Below are positions 26,952 to 36,571 of a DNA stretch of 64,000 nt, piece by piece. The stretch is from Proteobacteria bacterium SG_bin5 (GTDB taxonomy: Bacteria > Pseudomonadota > Alphaproteobacteria > Sphingomonadales > Sphingomonadaceae), in contig LWDI01000032.1 in the NCBI GenBank assembly GCA_002083475.1, positions 1 to 64,000 on the forward strand, in the 5' to 3' direction. Position numbers and translations under genes: made by a program. Under the pieces are notes generated by a model, which was not told the DNA's origin, ran no database searches, and saw only the letters and a program-made list of their open reading frames with translations. Within the stretch, counting starts at the first letter, position 1. Each line of letters opens with the position of its first letter.

Positions 26952-28247
26952 CTACTCCTTTTCCTTGATGTCTGGGGTTGCGGACGCGCCGCCGCGATCA
27001 CCCTGCTGGAGGGTGTGCAATGCGAGCTGACGATGGTGGCGGGCAGTCTGTTGGGCACGCAAATTGCGCGCCCAAGCCGGTGCGCCGTCGCCGGCACCTC
27101 CGCCTGCCGCGTTGCTTTCAGTCGACGCGCCGGAGGTCTGGTTGAGAGCGTTCCACGCGGCGGTACGACCACGCTCGGCCGCTGCGCTGAGTCCGAATGT
27201 GCTGCTGACCTTCTGTGCCGCAGCACCCTTGGCGGCGGCGGCCATGCCGCCGATCGCTGAGCCGCCGGTCTCTTTGCCGAGTTGCGCCGCTGTCGATGCG
27301 GCCGATCCCATCGTGGTGCCTGCGCGGATAGCGCCCAGGGCGCCGCCAGCCACTCCACGCGCCGCTGCGACGGCTGCCCCGCCGCCCATCGCGAACGCAG
27401 CACCTGCGCCGAGTGCGGTACCAACCGCCGCGCCCGCGCCGAGCTGCGGGGCGCCGGCGACGAGGCCGGACGCGATGCCGGGGCCGAAGATGCCGAGACC
27501 GAACAGCGAGATGCTGGCGAGCACGAGGCTCATGGCCTGGCCAATATCGGGCTCCTGGCCCTGCAGCGCCGCGATGAACTCGGAGAAAAAGCCCGAACCG
27601 ATGCCCACAATAACGGCGAGCACCATCACCTTGATACCCGACGACACCACGTTGCCCAGCACGCGCTCAGCGAGGAAGCTGGTGCGATTCCAGAGAGAGA
27701 AGGGAACTAGCACGAAGCCGGCGAGCGTCGTCAATTTGAACTCGATGATCGTGATGAAGAGCTGCACCGCGAGGATGAAGAAGGCGAGGATCACGATCAC
27801 CCAGGCAATCAGCAGCACCATGATCGTGATGAAATTGTCGAAGAAGGTCGTGAAGCCGAGCATTTGCGAAGCCTGATTCAGCAGCGGCCATGCGGCGGTG
27901 AAGCCGGTGCCAGCGAGCTTGCCGGGCTTCAGAAGATCGTCCGCGGTCATGCCACCGCCGCCGGCGGTCAGCCCGGCTTGCGCGAACGACTTGAAGATGA
28001 TATCGGCCAGCGTCGAGAAGCTGTTCAGGATCAGCGCGAAGGCACCGACATAGAGAATCTTCTTGAGGAAGCGGCCGAGGATATTGTCCTCGCCGCCCAT
28101 CGCCCAGAAAAGGCCGGCGAGCGTGATATCGATGCCGACCAGCACGGTGGTCAGAAAGTGGACGTCGCCGCCAAGCAACCCGAACCCGCTATCGATGTAG
28201 CGGATGAAGGCCTGCATGAAGCGGTCAATGACATTGAGGTCGCCCAA
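26952..28247 (-). CDS. trbL: TrbL (VirB6-like) polytopic membrane protein
   Basis: Inner-membrane channel component, 431 residues. The TTG at 28247 gives the normal family N-terminus (GDLNVIDRFMQAFIRYIDSGFGLLGGDVHFLTTVLVGIDITLAGLFW); no ATG fits. Six or so hydrophobic helices occupy residues 30-270, followed by an Ala/Gly-rich region and a charged C-terminal tail. The weak start may keep its level low relative to trbJ. A 126-bp gap with two hairpins separates it from trbJ. Confidence 0.94.
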   Translation of the reverse strand: MGDLNVIDRFMQAFIRYIDSGFGLLGGDVHFLTTVLVGIDITLAGLFWAMGGEDNILGRFLKKILYVGAFALILNSFSTLADIIFKSFAQAGLTAGGGGMTADDLLKPGKLAGTGFTAAWPLLNQASQMLGFTTFFDNFITIMVLLIAWVIVILAFFILAVQLFITIIEFKLTTLAGFVLVPFSLWNRTSFLAERVLGNVVSSGIKVMVLAVIVGIGSGFFSEFIAALQGQEPDIGQAMSLVLASISLFGLGIFGPGIASGLVAGAPQLGAGAAVGTALGAGAAFAMGGGAAVAAARGVAGGALGAIRAGTTMGSAASTAAQLGKETGGSAIGGMAAAAKGAAAQKVSSTFGLSAAAERGRTAAWNALNQTSGASTESNAAGGGAGDGAPAWARNLRAQQTARHHRQLALHTLQQGDRGGASATPDIKEKE

Positions 28248-28281
28248 GGTCGGCAGCTTTCATTTTTGGTGTTGAAGGGTG

Positions 28282-28365
28282 TCGCGGGGTCCGGCGGCCA
28301 TGAGGGGGGAAAGCCCATCGGACCCCGCGACGAGACGGCGCGCTCGGGGAGCAAGGGAGCGCGCC
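28282..28365. repeat. Two stem-loops in the trbJ-trbL gap, where trbK is often found
   Basis: Arms TCGCGGGGTCCG (28282-28293) and CGGACCCCGCGA (28319-28330) form a perfect 12-bp stem with a 25-base loop. Arms GGCGCGCTC (28337-28345) and GAGCGCGCC (28357-28365) form a perfect 9-bp stem with an 11-base loop. Both lie in the transcript between trbJ and trbL, where RP4-type operons carry the entry-exclusion gene trbK. No run of T follows, so transcript processing or attenuation is more likely than full termination. Confidence 0.6.
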
Positions 28366-28373
28366 GCCTCAGC

Positions 28374-29120
28374 TCATTGCGGCGTGTAGGCTTGCCCGCT
28401 TCCGAGGAATTTCTGGGTCGCGGTGCGCGCTTCCTGCTCGGCCTGAACGCGGCGCGCGGCCTCGGTCGCGTCGGCACGGTATTGCGCTGCCATCAGGTTC
28501 TGGATCTGGAATTGCTGCTTGGCGGTGAGCGCCAGCAGCTGATTGGTGGCCTGCTGCGCTTGCAGCGCTCCTTCGGCACCCTGGCTACGCGCTATGATAC
28601 CGCTCAACGTCGTCGCATCGGTCTGGACATTCTCGACCACCTGCGCCTGCACCGTCATCGCCTGCTGGAAGCTTGCCTTCGAGGCGTCCAGCCTGGTCTT
28701 GGCGGCGGCGACCTGCGCGTTGGTCGTGAGCGCGGCGCTGAAGCTGGTCGGATACAGCGAACGGAACTGCTGATCGAGATTGGCGACGCGGAACTGGATG
28801 CCCTGCGCCTGTCCCATCAGCTGATCGATCTGCTGAAGCGTCTGCGTGATCGCTTGCAGTTCGGGAAAGTTGATCGTCGTCAGGTTCTTCGCCTGATTGA
28901 TGAGCGACTGGGCCTGGTTCTGGAGCGACCGGATCTGGTTGTTGACCTGCTGTAGCGTTCGCGCGGCGGTCAGCAGGTTCTGGCTATAGTTGCTCGGGTC
29001 GAACACCGTGAACTGCGCCTGGGCCGGCGTCGCCGTCATGGTGATGCCCATGACGAGCGATCCGGCGGCACCGAGGCCGATCGCGGACGCGACGAGATAT
29101 TTGCGGAATCGGATACGCAT
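28374..29120 (-). CDS. trbJ: TrbJ (VirB5-like) pilus-associated protein
   Basis: Exported minor pilus protein, 248 residues. Signal peptide (VASAIGLGAAGSLVMGITMTATPAQAQ) followed by FTVFDPSNYSQNLLTAARTLQQVNNQIRSLQNQAQSLI, the TrbJ hallmark, and long Gln/Ala-rich coiled-coil helices. The ATG shares one base with the trbE stop (TAATG). Confidence 0.96.
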   Translation of the reverse strand: MRIRFRKYLVASAIGLGAAGSLVMGITMTATPAQAQFTVFDPSNYSQNLLTAARTLQQVNNQIRSLQNQAQSLINQAKNLTTINFPELQAITQTLQQIDQLMGQAQGIQFRVANLDQQFRSLYPTSFSAALTTNAQVAAAKTRLDASKASFQQAMTVQAQVVENVQTDATTLSGIIARSQGAEGALQAQQATNQLLALTAKQQFQIQNLMAAQYRADATEAARRVQAEQEARTATQKFLGSGQAYTPQ

Positions 29121-31579
29121 TACACTTCTCCTGCTTGGGGGGCTTGGGGATCGGGAAAATCGGCGAGCAGGCTGACAGCCCAGTCGAGGCCGGCTTCACT
29201 CAGGAAGCCGGCAGCAAAATCATGCGCGCCATGCTCGGCGAGCTGCGCGTCGATGCGCGCCTGGGTCGCGGGATCGGACGCGCCGCACAGCGCCAGCGCG
29301 ATCGGACCGAGACCGAGCTCGAATAGCCGGTTGCCGCGCGCCGATTGCAGATAATATTGCCGCTTCGGCGTCGCGCGGCTGATCAGTTCGATCTGGCGGT
29401 CGTTGAGACCGAACCGCTCATAGGCAGTTCGGCTCTGCGGCTCGATGGCACGGTCGTTCGGCAGCAAGATGCGCTGCGGACAACTTTCGATGATGGCCGG
29501 TGCGATCGAGCTGTTCGCGACATCGGCGAGGCTTTGCGTCGCGAACACGACCGCGACGTTCTTCTTGCGCAGTGTCTTCAGCCACTCGCGGATGCGCGCG
29601 GCGAACAGCGGGTGATCGAGGAAGATCCAGGCCTCGTCGAGTACGAGCAAGGTCGGCCGCCCGTCGAACCGCTCCTCGAGCCGGTGGAACAGATAGGTGA
29701 GCACGGGTGCTACGACGCCGGCCTGGCCCATCAGCGCCTCGGTCTCGAAGCACTGGACGTCGGCGATGGCGAGATCATCTTCGGCCGCGTCGAGCAGCCG
29801 GCCGAACGGTCCCTCCAAGGTATAGGGCGACAGCGCCGAGCGTAGCGCGGTCGACTGAAGCAGCAGCGACAGGCCGGTGAGCGTCCGTTCCTCGATCGGC
29901 GCGGTCGCGAGACTGTTCAGCGCCGACCAGAGCGATTCCTTGATCTCGGGCGTGACGGCGACATGCTCGTGGGTGAGCAGCGCCGCGATCCACTCGGCCG
30001 CCCAGGCACGTTCGTCGCCGCGGTCGATATGGCGCAGCGGCTGGAATGCGATTGCGCGCGCTTCGCCATCACGTTCGCCGCCGAGTCCCAGCGCATGATG
30101 CGCGCCGCCCATCGCCAGCACGGCGGCCCGTGCCGAAAAGCCCTTGTCGAAGACATAGACCTGCGGGCCCGGATAGCGCCGGAACTGTAACGTCAGCAGC
30201 GCGAGCAGGACCGACTTGCCGGCCCCGGTCGGACCGACGATCAGCATGTGGCCGACATCGCCGATATGGGTGCTCAGCCGGAACGGCGTCGAGCCGCTGG
30301 TCTCCGCATAGAGCAAAGGCGGTCCGTCGAGATGCGTGTTGCGGACCGGTCCCGCCCACACCGACGACAGCGGCATCAGATGCGCGAGGTTGAGCGTGTG
30401 AACCAGCGGCTGCCGGACATTCGCGTAAATCTGGCCGGGCAACGATCCGAGCCAGGCTTCGACCGCGTTGATGCTCTCGCGGATCGTCGTGAAGCCGAGC
30501 CCGTTGACGATCCGCTCGACGGCGCGAACCTTGCGCCCGGCCGCAGCGCGGTCGATGTCCGTGACCGTGATCGTCGTGGTGAGATAGCCGAAAGCGACAT
30601 GATCGCCGCCGAGTGCCTGGAGCGCGAGATCGGCATCGACCATCTTGTTGTCGGCATCGCTGTCGAGCAGCTGGACGGGCTGGTTGTAGATCACCTCGCG
30701 CAGCAGCGCGGTCACCGACTTGCGTTTGTTGAACCATTGCCGGCGCAGCCTGGTCAGCGCCTTGGTCGCATCGGTCTTGTCGAGCGCGATGAATCTCGTG
30801 ACCCAGCGATAGGCGAAATCCTGATGGTTGAGCGCGTCCAGGATTCCGGGCCGACTGACATTCGGAAAGCCGAGGATCGTCAGCGTGCGCAGATGCTGGT
30901 CGCCCAGCTTTGGTTCGAGCCCGCCGGTCAGCGCCGTGTCCACCAGCACGCTGTCGAGATACATCGGCGTCTCGGGGACAGTGACATCGTGACGCCGCTC
31001 AGAGATCGTGCCGTGCAGGAAGGTCAGCGTTTCCGCATCGTCGAGTGCTCGGACATCAGGCATGAAGCCGGACATCAGGTCGAGCGCGCGATCGGTCTCT
31101 GTGATGAAAACACCGAGCGCCTGTCGCCAATCTCGCCCTTTCACGTCATCACCGCGCTCGACCAGCGCGCGGCCTGCCGTGTCGGCCTGATCGGCCGGCG
31201 GCATATAGGTGAGCGTCAAATGGTAATGGCTCTCGAAATGCGCAGCCGCGCTCTCGAAGCCGGCACGACGTTCCTCGTCGACCAGCCACGATGCCGCGTC
31301 GGGAAAATTGCTGGCAGGATAACCGAGCGCCTCGCGCCGTTCGGCTTCGAAGTGTAACGCCCATCCGGTGCCGAAACGCCGCAGGACATTGTTCGCGCGG
31401 GCGCAGGCGGACACTAGTTCGGCCTCGGTCGCGGATTCGAGGTCGGGACCGCGGAACCGCGCGACGCGGGAGAAGCTGCCGTCCTTGTTGAGTACGACGC
31501 CGGGCGCGATCAGCGCCGCCCAGGGGAGATGGTCGGCGAGCCGGTCGGCACGGCTGCGATATTCACGCAGGCTCAGCAT
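29120..31579 (-). CDS. trbE: TrbE (VirB4-like) conjugation ATPase
   Basis: Energises pilus and channel assembly at the inner membrane; 819 residues, full length. Opens with LREYRSRADRLADHLPWAALIAPGVVLNKDGSF, typical of TrbE/CagE. Walker A is GPTGAGKS in the middle of the protein, Walker B is TLLVLDEAWIFLD, and the VirB4 motif VVFATQSLADV follows. Starts one base after the trbD stop codon. Confidence 0.97.
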   Translation of the reverse strand: MLSLREYRSRADRLADHLPWAALIAPGVVLNKDGSFSRVARFRGPDLESATEAELVSACARANNVLRRFGTGWALHFEAERREALGYPASNFPDAASWLVDEERRAGFESAAAHFESHYHLTLTYMPPADQADTAGRALVERGDDVKGRDWRQALGVFITETDRALDLMSGFMPDVRALDDAETLTFLHGTISERRHDVTVPETPMYLDSVLVDTALTGGLEPKLGDQHLRTLTILGFPNVSRPGILDALNHQDFAYRWVTRFIALDKTDATKALTRLRRQWFNKRKSVTALLREVIYNQPVQLLDSDADNKMVDADLALQALGGDHVAFGYLTTTITVTDIDRAAAGRKVRAVERIVNGLGFTTIRESINAVEAWLGSLPGQIYANVRQPLVHTLNLAHLMPLSSVWAGPVRNTHLDGPPLLYAETSGSTPFRLSTHIGDVGHMLIVGPTGAGKSVLLALLTLQFRRYPGPQVYVFDKGFSARAAVLAMGGAHHALGLGGERDGEARAIAFQPLRHIDRGDERAWAAEWIAALLTHEHVAVTPEIKESLWSALNSLATAPIEERTLTGLSLLLQSTALRSALSPYTLEGPFGRLLDAAEDDLAIADVQCFETEALMGQAGVVAPVLTYLFHRLEERFDGRPTLLVLDEAWIFLDHPLFAARIREWLKTLRKKNVAVVFATQSLADVANSSIAPAIIESCPQRILLPNDRAIEPQSRTAYERFGLNDRQIELISRATPKRQYYLQSARGNRLFELGLGPIALALCGASDPATQARIDAQLAEHGAHDFAAGFLSEAGLDWAVSLLADFPDPQAPQAGEV

Positions 31580-31845
31580 GCGAAATGTCCCTTTTGACGA
31601 AGGTGCCGGGCAATGACGGGCGCGAAATCGGGATCACGCTTGGCGGCGAGCACCGCGAGCGTGTGTCCAAACGCCCACACCACGAGCCCGGCAATCCATT
31701 GCTGGAGACCGATCCCGAGTGCGGCTGCGAGCGTGCCGTTGACGATCGCGATCGTCCGCGGCGCGCCGCCGAGCAGAATGGGCTCGGCGAGCGACCGGTG
31801 CAGCGGGGCCTCGAAGCCCTCGATATGGGCGCCGGTCCCGATCAC
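31573..31845 (-). CDS. trbD: TrbD (VirB3-like) conjugation protein
   Basis: Small inner-membrane protein of 90 residues that works with VirB4. Starts at a GTG overlapping the trbC stop (GTGA). The sequence VIGTGAHIEGFEAPLHRSLAEPILLGGAPR then a hydrophobic hairpin (TIAIVNGTLAAALGIGLQQWIAGLVVWAFGHTLAVLA) is diagnostic of TrbD. The C-terminus overlaps the trbE start by 7 bp. Confidence 0.93.
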   Translation of the reverse strand: MIGTGAHIEGFEAPLHRSLAEPILLGGAPRTIAIVNGTLAAALGIGLQQWIAGLVVWAFGHTLAVLAAKRDPDFAPVIARHLRQKGHFAC

Positions 31846-32180
31846 GCGATCAGCGCCCCGCCGCCGAATGAGAAGAACGACAGGAAGAAGCTCGACGCAG
31901 CGAACGCGATGCTGAGGCCGAAGATGATCTGGATGAGCTTGCGAAATCCGCCCGCCGTCTCGCCGAACGCCAAGGTCAGGCCGGTGACGATGATGATGAT
32001 CACCGCAACGATCTTGGCGACTGGACCCTGGACCGAATCCAACACCTGTTGCAGCGGCTGTTCCCACGGCATGCCGGTGCCGGCCGCGTGCGCGCGACTG
32101 GCGATGGTGAGCCCGAGGCCGAACACTGCACCGATAAGGAAGGTCGAGCGGCGATCGGGCAGTTTTTGAATAAGGCGCAT
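31842..32180 (-). CDS. trbC: TrbC (VirB2-like) pilin
   Basis: Major conjugative pilin precursor, 112 residues. ATG at 32180 chosen over the one 6 bases upstream because AGGAG then has a 7-base spacing. A signal sequence (STFLIGAVFGLGLTIASRAHA) is followed by the pilin body with two hydrophobic helices (IVAVIIIIVTGLTLAF, QIIFGLSIAFAASSFFLSFFSFGGGALI). The TraF-type peptidase at 47231 could mature it, as TraF does for RP4 TrbC. Confidence 0.95.
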   Translation of the reverse strand: MRLIQKLPDRRSTFLIGAVFGLGLTIASRAHAAGTGMPWEQPLQQVLDSVQGPVAKIVAVIIIIVTGLTLAFGETAGGFRKLIQIIFGLSIAFAASSFFLSFFSFGGGALIA

Positions 32181-32182
32181 GG

Positions 32183-33172
32183 TCATTCTCCTGGCTTGGG
32201 GATTGTGGGATCGGGGGTGAGGTCGAGGACAGCGTAACCGCCGTCGGGATCGACGCCGGCGACACGCGCGATCGTCTCGACGCGGCGTGCGAGACCGCGG
32301 CCGGCGATGAACACGATCACGTCGATGGCTTCGGCAATCAGCCGGCGCGGGACGGTGACGACCGTTTCCTGCACGAGCTGTTCGAGCCGGTAGAGCGCGG
32401 AGACCGCGCTATTGGCATGGACCGTGGCGATGCCGCCGGGGTGGCCGGTATTCCAGGCCTTGAGCATGTCGAGCGCTTCGGCGCCGCGCACCTCGCCGAC
32501 GATGATGCGGTCGGGGCGAAGACGCAGCGTCGAGCGGACCAGATCGGCCATGCCGACTACGCCGGGCCGAGTACGCAGCGCCACAACATCGGATGCCGCG
32601 CATTGCAGTTCGCGCGTGTCCTCGATCAGGATCACGCGCTCGTCGAGGTGCGCCATCTCGGCGAGCAGCGCGTTGGCGAGCGTGGTCTTGCCCGACGACG
32701 TGCCGCCCGCGACCAGGATATTCTTTCGCTCGACGACGGCGAGCGACAGCAGCCGGGCAGTATCGGCCGGCATGATGCCGTCCATCACATAGTCGAGCAG
32801 AGTGTAGATCTTGGCGGCGGGCTTGCGAATCGAGAAGCACGGCGCGAGGCTGACCGGCGGAAGCACGCCTTCGAACCTTTCGCCGGCGCCCTCGCCATGC
32901 GGCGGCAGCTCGGCCGACACGATCGGCGACGCCGCATGAACCTCGGTGCGGGCGTGGCTGGCAACCAAGCGGATGATCCGCTCGACTTGCGCGGGATCAT
33001 AGCGCGTGCCGGTATCGGTGCGGCCTTCGCCAAGCCGGTCGAGCCGCAGCGCGCCGTCAGGATTGACCATGATCTCGATAACGGCGGGATCGGCGAGTGC
33101 AGTCGCGATCGTCGGCCCCATCGCGGTGCGGAGCATCGCGCGGCGGCGATCGGATGAGAGTGTCTCGCTCAT
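32183..33172 (-). CDS. trbB: TrbB (VirB11-like) traffic ATPase
   Basis: Cytoplasmic hexameric ATPase of the transfer apparatus, 329 residues. Walker A GGTSSGKTT, the Asp box VILIEDTRELQC, Walker B region RPDRIIVGEVRGAEALDMLKAWNTGHPGG and His box IATVHANS are all intact. Begins 4 bp inside the RHH gene, ends 2 bp before trbC. Confidence 0.97.
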   Translation of the reverse strand: MSETLSSDRRRAMLRTAMGPTIATALADPAVIEIMVNPDGALRLDRLGEGRTDTGTRYDPAQVERIIRLVASHARTEVHAASPIVSAELPPHGEGAGERFEGVLPPVSLAPCFSIRKPAAKIYTLLDYVMDGIMPADTARLLSLAVVERKNILVAGGTSSGKTTLANALLAEMAHLDERVILIEDTRELQCAASDVVALRTRPGVVGMADLVRSTLRLRPDRIIVGEVRGAEALDMLKAWNTGHPGGIATVHANSAVSALYRLEQLVQETVVTVPRRLIAEAIDVIVFIAGRGLARRVETIARVAGVDPDGGYAVLDLTPDPTIPKPGE

Positions 33173-33573
33173 CGCCCCGCCTCCGCCTCGTCGGCTGCAC
33201 CGATCGAGCGCTTGCCCGATCCGATCTGCCGACCGACCTGGCTGACAAAGGCCTCGAACCGTTCGCGCCCGACAGCGCGCGCGGCGGTATCGGCCTCTGG
33301 TAGCGGCGCCGTCACCGTCAACTGGTAGCGGACGAACAGCGACAGGCTTTCCAGCAGCACCTCGATGTCGCGGCGGGCATGACCGATCTCACGCGAGATG
33401 CGGTCAAGCCGGCCTTTGAGAAGATCGTCGATCTCCTTGGTGCCGCGCCGCGCGAGATAGGCGCCCAGCGCATCGCTGACGATCTGCGACTTGTTCGTGC
33501 CCGGCTTACGCGCCAGGTCATCGAGTGCGTCGCTCAGCGCCTGATCGATATAAAGGTTCTGGCGGAACTTCAT
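33169..33573 (-). CDS. Ribbon-helix-helix (CopG-like) regulator of the transfer operon
   Basis: Protein of 134 residues. The N-terminus MKFRQNLYIDQALSDALDDLARKPGTNKSQIVSDALGAYLARRG is a ribbon-helix-helix DNA-binding domain, followed by a helical C-terminal part. It lies 3 bp after traG and overlaps trbB by 4 bp, so it is made with the transfer proteins and may repress the operon. Such genes are regular between traG and trbB in this class of ICE. Confidence 0.88.
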   Translation of the reverse strand: MKFRQNLYIDQALSDALDDLARKPGTNKSQIVSDALGAYLARRGTKEIDDLLKGRLDRISREIGHARRDIEVLLESLSLFVRYQLTVTAPLPEADTAARAVGRERFEAFVSQVGRQIGSGKRSIGAADEAEAGR

Positions 33574-33576
33574 CGC

Positions 33577-35607
33577 TCAGAGCCCCGGCAGCAGGTCGCG
33601 CCCGCCGGCTTCGTCGATGCCATAGCCCCGCGCGACGGCGCTCAACCCGCGGGCGCGGTCCATCGTCCTTTGATCGGCGGCGAGATCGCCTTCGTCCTGG
33701 TCGGCGGCAAGCAGGTCGAGCTGTTTCGGCTGCTCGGGTTTCGAGGGCGCTTCCTCGGCAAGGCCCGGATGGCGCTGCTGCTCGAGCCCACCATCTTCGC
33801 CCTCGGTCTCGGCAGCATCCTCGGTTCGGGCGAGCCGGGCATCGGGCCGGCGGGCGAGACTGCCCCAATCGTTCGATCGAGCCTGCGGCCGATCAGCATA
33901 GCGGCCGTCGGTCAGTTCGGGAGGCGCGGCAACGCGCACTCGGAAATTGCGGTCCTCATAGTAGCGCAGCTTCTGGGCGCGGATCGGGGCGAGTCCGGAC
34001 ACGAGCACCAGCTCGTCGGAAGGCGGAAGTTGCATCACCTCACCGGGCGTCAGCAGCGGCCGCGCGGTCTCCTGCCGGCTGACCATGACGTGCGCGAGCC
34101 AGGGCGCGAGCCGGTGGCCGGCATAGTTGCGCATCGATCGCTGTTCGGTGGCGGTGCCGAGTGCGTCGGAGATGCGCCGCGCCGTTCGCTCGTCGTTGGT
34201 CGCGAACGCGACGCGCACATGGCAATTGTCGAGGATACTGTTGTGCTCGCCATAGGCCTTCTCAATCTGGTTGAGGCTCTGAGCGATAAGGAAGGCACGC
34301 ACGCCGTAACCGGCCATGAAGGCAAGGCTGGTTTCGAAGAAATCGAGGCGGCCGAGCGCCGGGAACTCGTCCAGCATCATCAGCAGCTTGTGGTTACGTT
34401 TCGCTGCGCCGACGCCATCGAGGCGTTCGGTCAGCCGGCGGCCGATCTGATTGAGGATCAGGCGGACCAGCGGCTTGGTGCGGCTGATATCGGACGGCGG
34501 AATGACGAGGTAGAGCGAGACGGGCTGTGCCGCCTCGACAAGATCGGCGATCCGCCAGTCGCAGCGCGATGTCACCTCGGCGACGGTCGGATCGCGGTAG
34601 AGACCGAGAAACGACATCGCAGTTGAGAGCACACCGCTGCGTTCATTGTCGGATTTGTTCAGCACCTCGCGGGCCGCCGAAGCCACGACGGGATGGACCT
34701 GCGGATTCTCCGTCGTGCCGAGATGATTAGTGGTCATCATCCGCTTGAGCGTGGCCACGAACGGACGCTGCGGATCGGACAGGAAGGTCGCTACGCGTGC
34801 GAGAGTCTTTTCTTCCTCGGCATAGAGGATGTGGAGGATCGCGCCGACCAGCAGCGAATGGCTGGTTTTTTCCCAGTGATTGCGACGCTCTAGCGCCCCC
34901 TCGGGGTCGACCAGAATGTCAGCGATGTTCTGAACGTCGCGGACTTCGTTGTCGCCACGGCGGACCTCCAGCAATGGATTGTACCGCGCCGATCGCGCAT
35001 CGGTCGGGTTGAACATCAACGCATGGCTGAAGCGCGACCGCCAGCCGGCGGTCAGCTGCCAGTTCTCGCCCTTGATGTCGTGGATGACCGCCGAGCCGGT
35101 CCAACTCAGCAGCGTCGGAACGACCAGACCTACGCCCTTGCCACTGCGGGTCGGCGCGAACGCCATGACGTGCTCAGGGCCGTCATGGCGCAGATACCGA
35201 CCGTGATGACGGCCGAGGAAGGCGCCGGCATCGCCGAGCAGTCCGGCGCTCTCCATCTCGCGAGCCTCGGCCCAGCGCGCGGAACCGTAGGTGGTGACGT
35301 GGCGCTGCTGGCGCGCGCGCCACAGCGAGCCGAAGATCGCGGCGGCGCAGCCGGCGAACCCGCTGGCGCCGGCAATCATACCCGCCCTGTCGAAGACGTG
35401 GGGCGCGTAGGCATCAAAGTGATACCACCAAGGGAAGATCGCCCAGGGCCGATAGACTGGCGTGTGGAACAGGGTGAACCAGGGAAGGCCAAGCTGCGGC
35501 TGATAGGCGAGCATCGCCGCCGCCCACTGCGTCGCCGTCCACAGGCCAGCGATCACGATCGCGAACACCACGATAATCTGGCCGATGAGCAGCTTGGTCG
35601 GGGTCAT
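33577..35607 (-). CDS. traG: TraG/VirD4-type coupling protein
   Basis: Type IV coupling protein that links relaxase-DNA to the mating pore; 676 residues, first gene of the transfer operon (GGAG 7 bases before the ATG). Two N-terminal membrane helices (LLIGQIIVVFAIVIAGLWTA; GMIAGASGFAGCAAAIFGSLW), Walker A PTRSGKGVGLVVPTLL, and Walker B LLMMLDEFPALGR. RAFLIAQSLNQIEKAYGEHNSILDNCHVRVAF is conserved in TraG. The last 100 residues are an acidic, variable tail. Confidence 0.97.
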   Translation of the reverse strand: MTPTKLLIGQIIVVFAIVIAGLWTATQWAAAMLAYQPQLGLPWFTLFHTPVYRPWAIFPWWYHFDAYAPHVFDRAGMIAGASGFAGCAAAIFGSLWRARQQRHVTTYGSARWAEAREMESAGLLGDAGAFLGRHHGRYLRHDGPEHVMAFAPTRSGKGVGLVVPTLLSWTGSAVIHDIKGENWQLTAGWRSRFSHALMFNPTDARSARYNPLLEVRRGDNEVRDVQNIADILVDPEGALERRNHWEKTSHSLLVGAILHILYAEEEKTLARVATFLSDPQRPFVATLKRMMTTNHLGTTENPQVHPVVASAAREVLNKSDNERSGVLSTAMSFLGLYRDPTVAEVTSRCDWRIADLVEAAQPVSLYLVIPPSDISRTKPLVRLILNQIGRRLTERLDGVGAAKRNHKLLMMLDEFPALGRLDFFETSLAFMAGYGVRAFLIAQSLNQIEKAYGEHNSILDNCHVRVAFATNDERTARRISDALGTATEQRSMRNYAGHRLAPWLAHVMVSRQETARPLLTPGEVMQLPPSDELVLVSGLAPIRAQKLRYYEDRNFRVRVAAPPELTDGRYADRPQARSNDWGSLARRPDARLARTEDAAETEGEDGGLEQQRHPGLAEEAPSKPEQPKQLDLLAADQDEGDLAADQRTMDRARGLSAVARGYGIDEAGGRDLLPGL

Positions 35608-35917
35608 ACGGGCGCTCCGCCCGAAGGGCGAAACAGCCGCTCGGGTTCATGCCCGCAAGGATCGGTTCAAATCGTCGATTGGAAAATTACGGTCTCGACG
35701 CGCCTCGACGCAGCCCGAGGCAGTTGGGTTGGGTCCGGTTTACCCACACGCGCTTGAGTAGGTGCGCGACGGGCAAAACTCGTGCCTTATAAACTCTGAC
35801 TTGCGCGTGGTTTGATGCCCAGTGAGCGCGATGAGAATATTGGGCGGGCGTGGAAGCGCCTTGGCCCCCGCGGTAACCCAGAACGCTTCACCGCAACGAG
35901 CGGACAAGTGGCCTTGG
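35608..35917. other. Gap of 310 bp upstream of traG
   Basis: It separates the transfer operon from the leftward-reading E2-E1-JAB cargo module. It should hold the traG promoter, but no convincing promoter, repeat or gene was recognised. Confidence 0.5.
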
Positions 35918-36571
35918 TCAGGACTTCGATGATGCTAATGCCAGAACATGCTGGACCATGCGCCAGCTATAGTTCTTTGCCGCAATGACGCAGAACACGT
36001 AGACCAGAAACAGCGCCACGCCATAGACCAAGGCGCGCTCGCCATTGCCCGAGGCCCACCAGGCGAGCCATGGCAAGGGTATCATCACCAGGGCCGTAAT
36101 CGTCCCAATATCACGTGCGGCGAGATAGCGTCCATGGGCGTCCAGCACGCCGACATCCTCTCTGAACTCGCGATAGATTCGATAGAAAAGCTGGTTCTGT
36201 TCCCTGCCCGCCGAAGGCAGCGGCCCATATTGAGCTTCGAGCGCTGCCATGTTGACATGACTGCTGAGCGGCCCGACGCGGGTGAAGGCCCGGCAGCCGG
36301 GAAGCGGATCACGCCAGCGCCAATGCATGATCCGATCGCGCCAGTCTGGATTGATCAAGCCGAGCAGCAAGAGTGACGCGACCACGATGAGCCCGAATGC
36401 AGCTGTGCCCGGCGCGGCTGCCGCCTCGAGTCGCGCCGCGAGCATGCGGCCGTTCATCGAAAGGAGGCGCAGCGGCTCGGCCGCGATCCAAGCGAAGGCC
36501 ACGATATGTCCAATCATCGCGGCCCGGATCAGCCCCGCATTCTGCTCTTTGAGCGATTTGCCGTCAGCCAT
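35918..36571 (-). CDS. Four-helix membrane protein, possible effector of the E2-E1-JAB module
   Basis: Protein of 217 residues (ATG 36571, GGAAGGA upstream). Two hydrophobic helices near the N-terminus (about residues 15-35 and 55-73), a soluble middle, then two more (155-173 and 178-197). No enzymatic motif was recognised. Its start overlaps the fusion-enzyme stop by 8 bp, so it belongs to that operon as the last gene. In CBASS-like and related defence systems, small 2TM or 4TM proteins are membrane-disrupting effectors. That role is an inference from layout only. Confidence 0.6.
   Translation of the reverse strand: MADGKSLKEQNAGLIRAAMIGHIVAFAWIAAEPLRLLSMNGRMLAARLEAAAAPGTAAFGLIVVASLLLLGLINPDWRDRIMHWRWRDPLPGCRAFTRVGPLSSHVNMAALEAQYGPLPSAGREQNQLFYRIYREFREDVGVLDAHGRYLAARDIGTITALVMIPLPWLAWWASGNGERALVYGVALFLVYVFCVIAAKNYSWRMVQHVLALASSKS

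Noticed and set aside
28248..28373. A trbK gene between trbJ and trbL
   Set aside because: The only open frame runs into trbL in another frame, has no lipobox or Cys pair, and is explained by the two hairpins.
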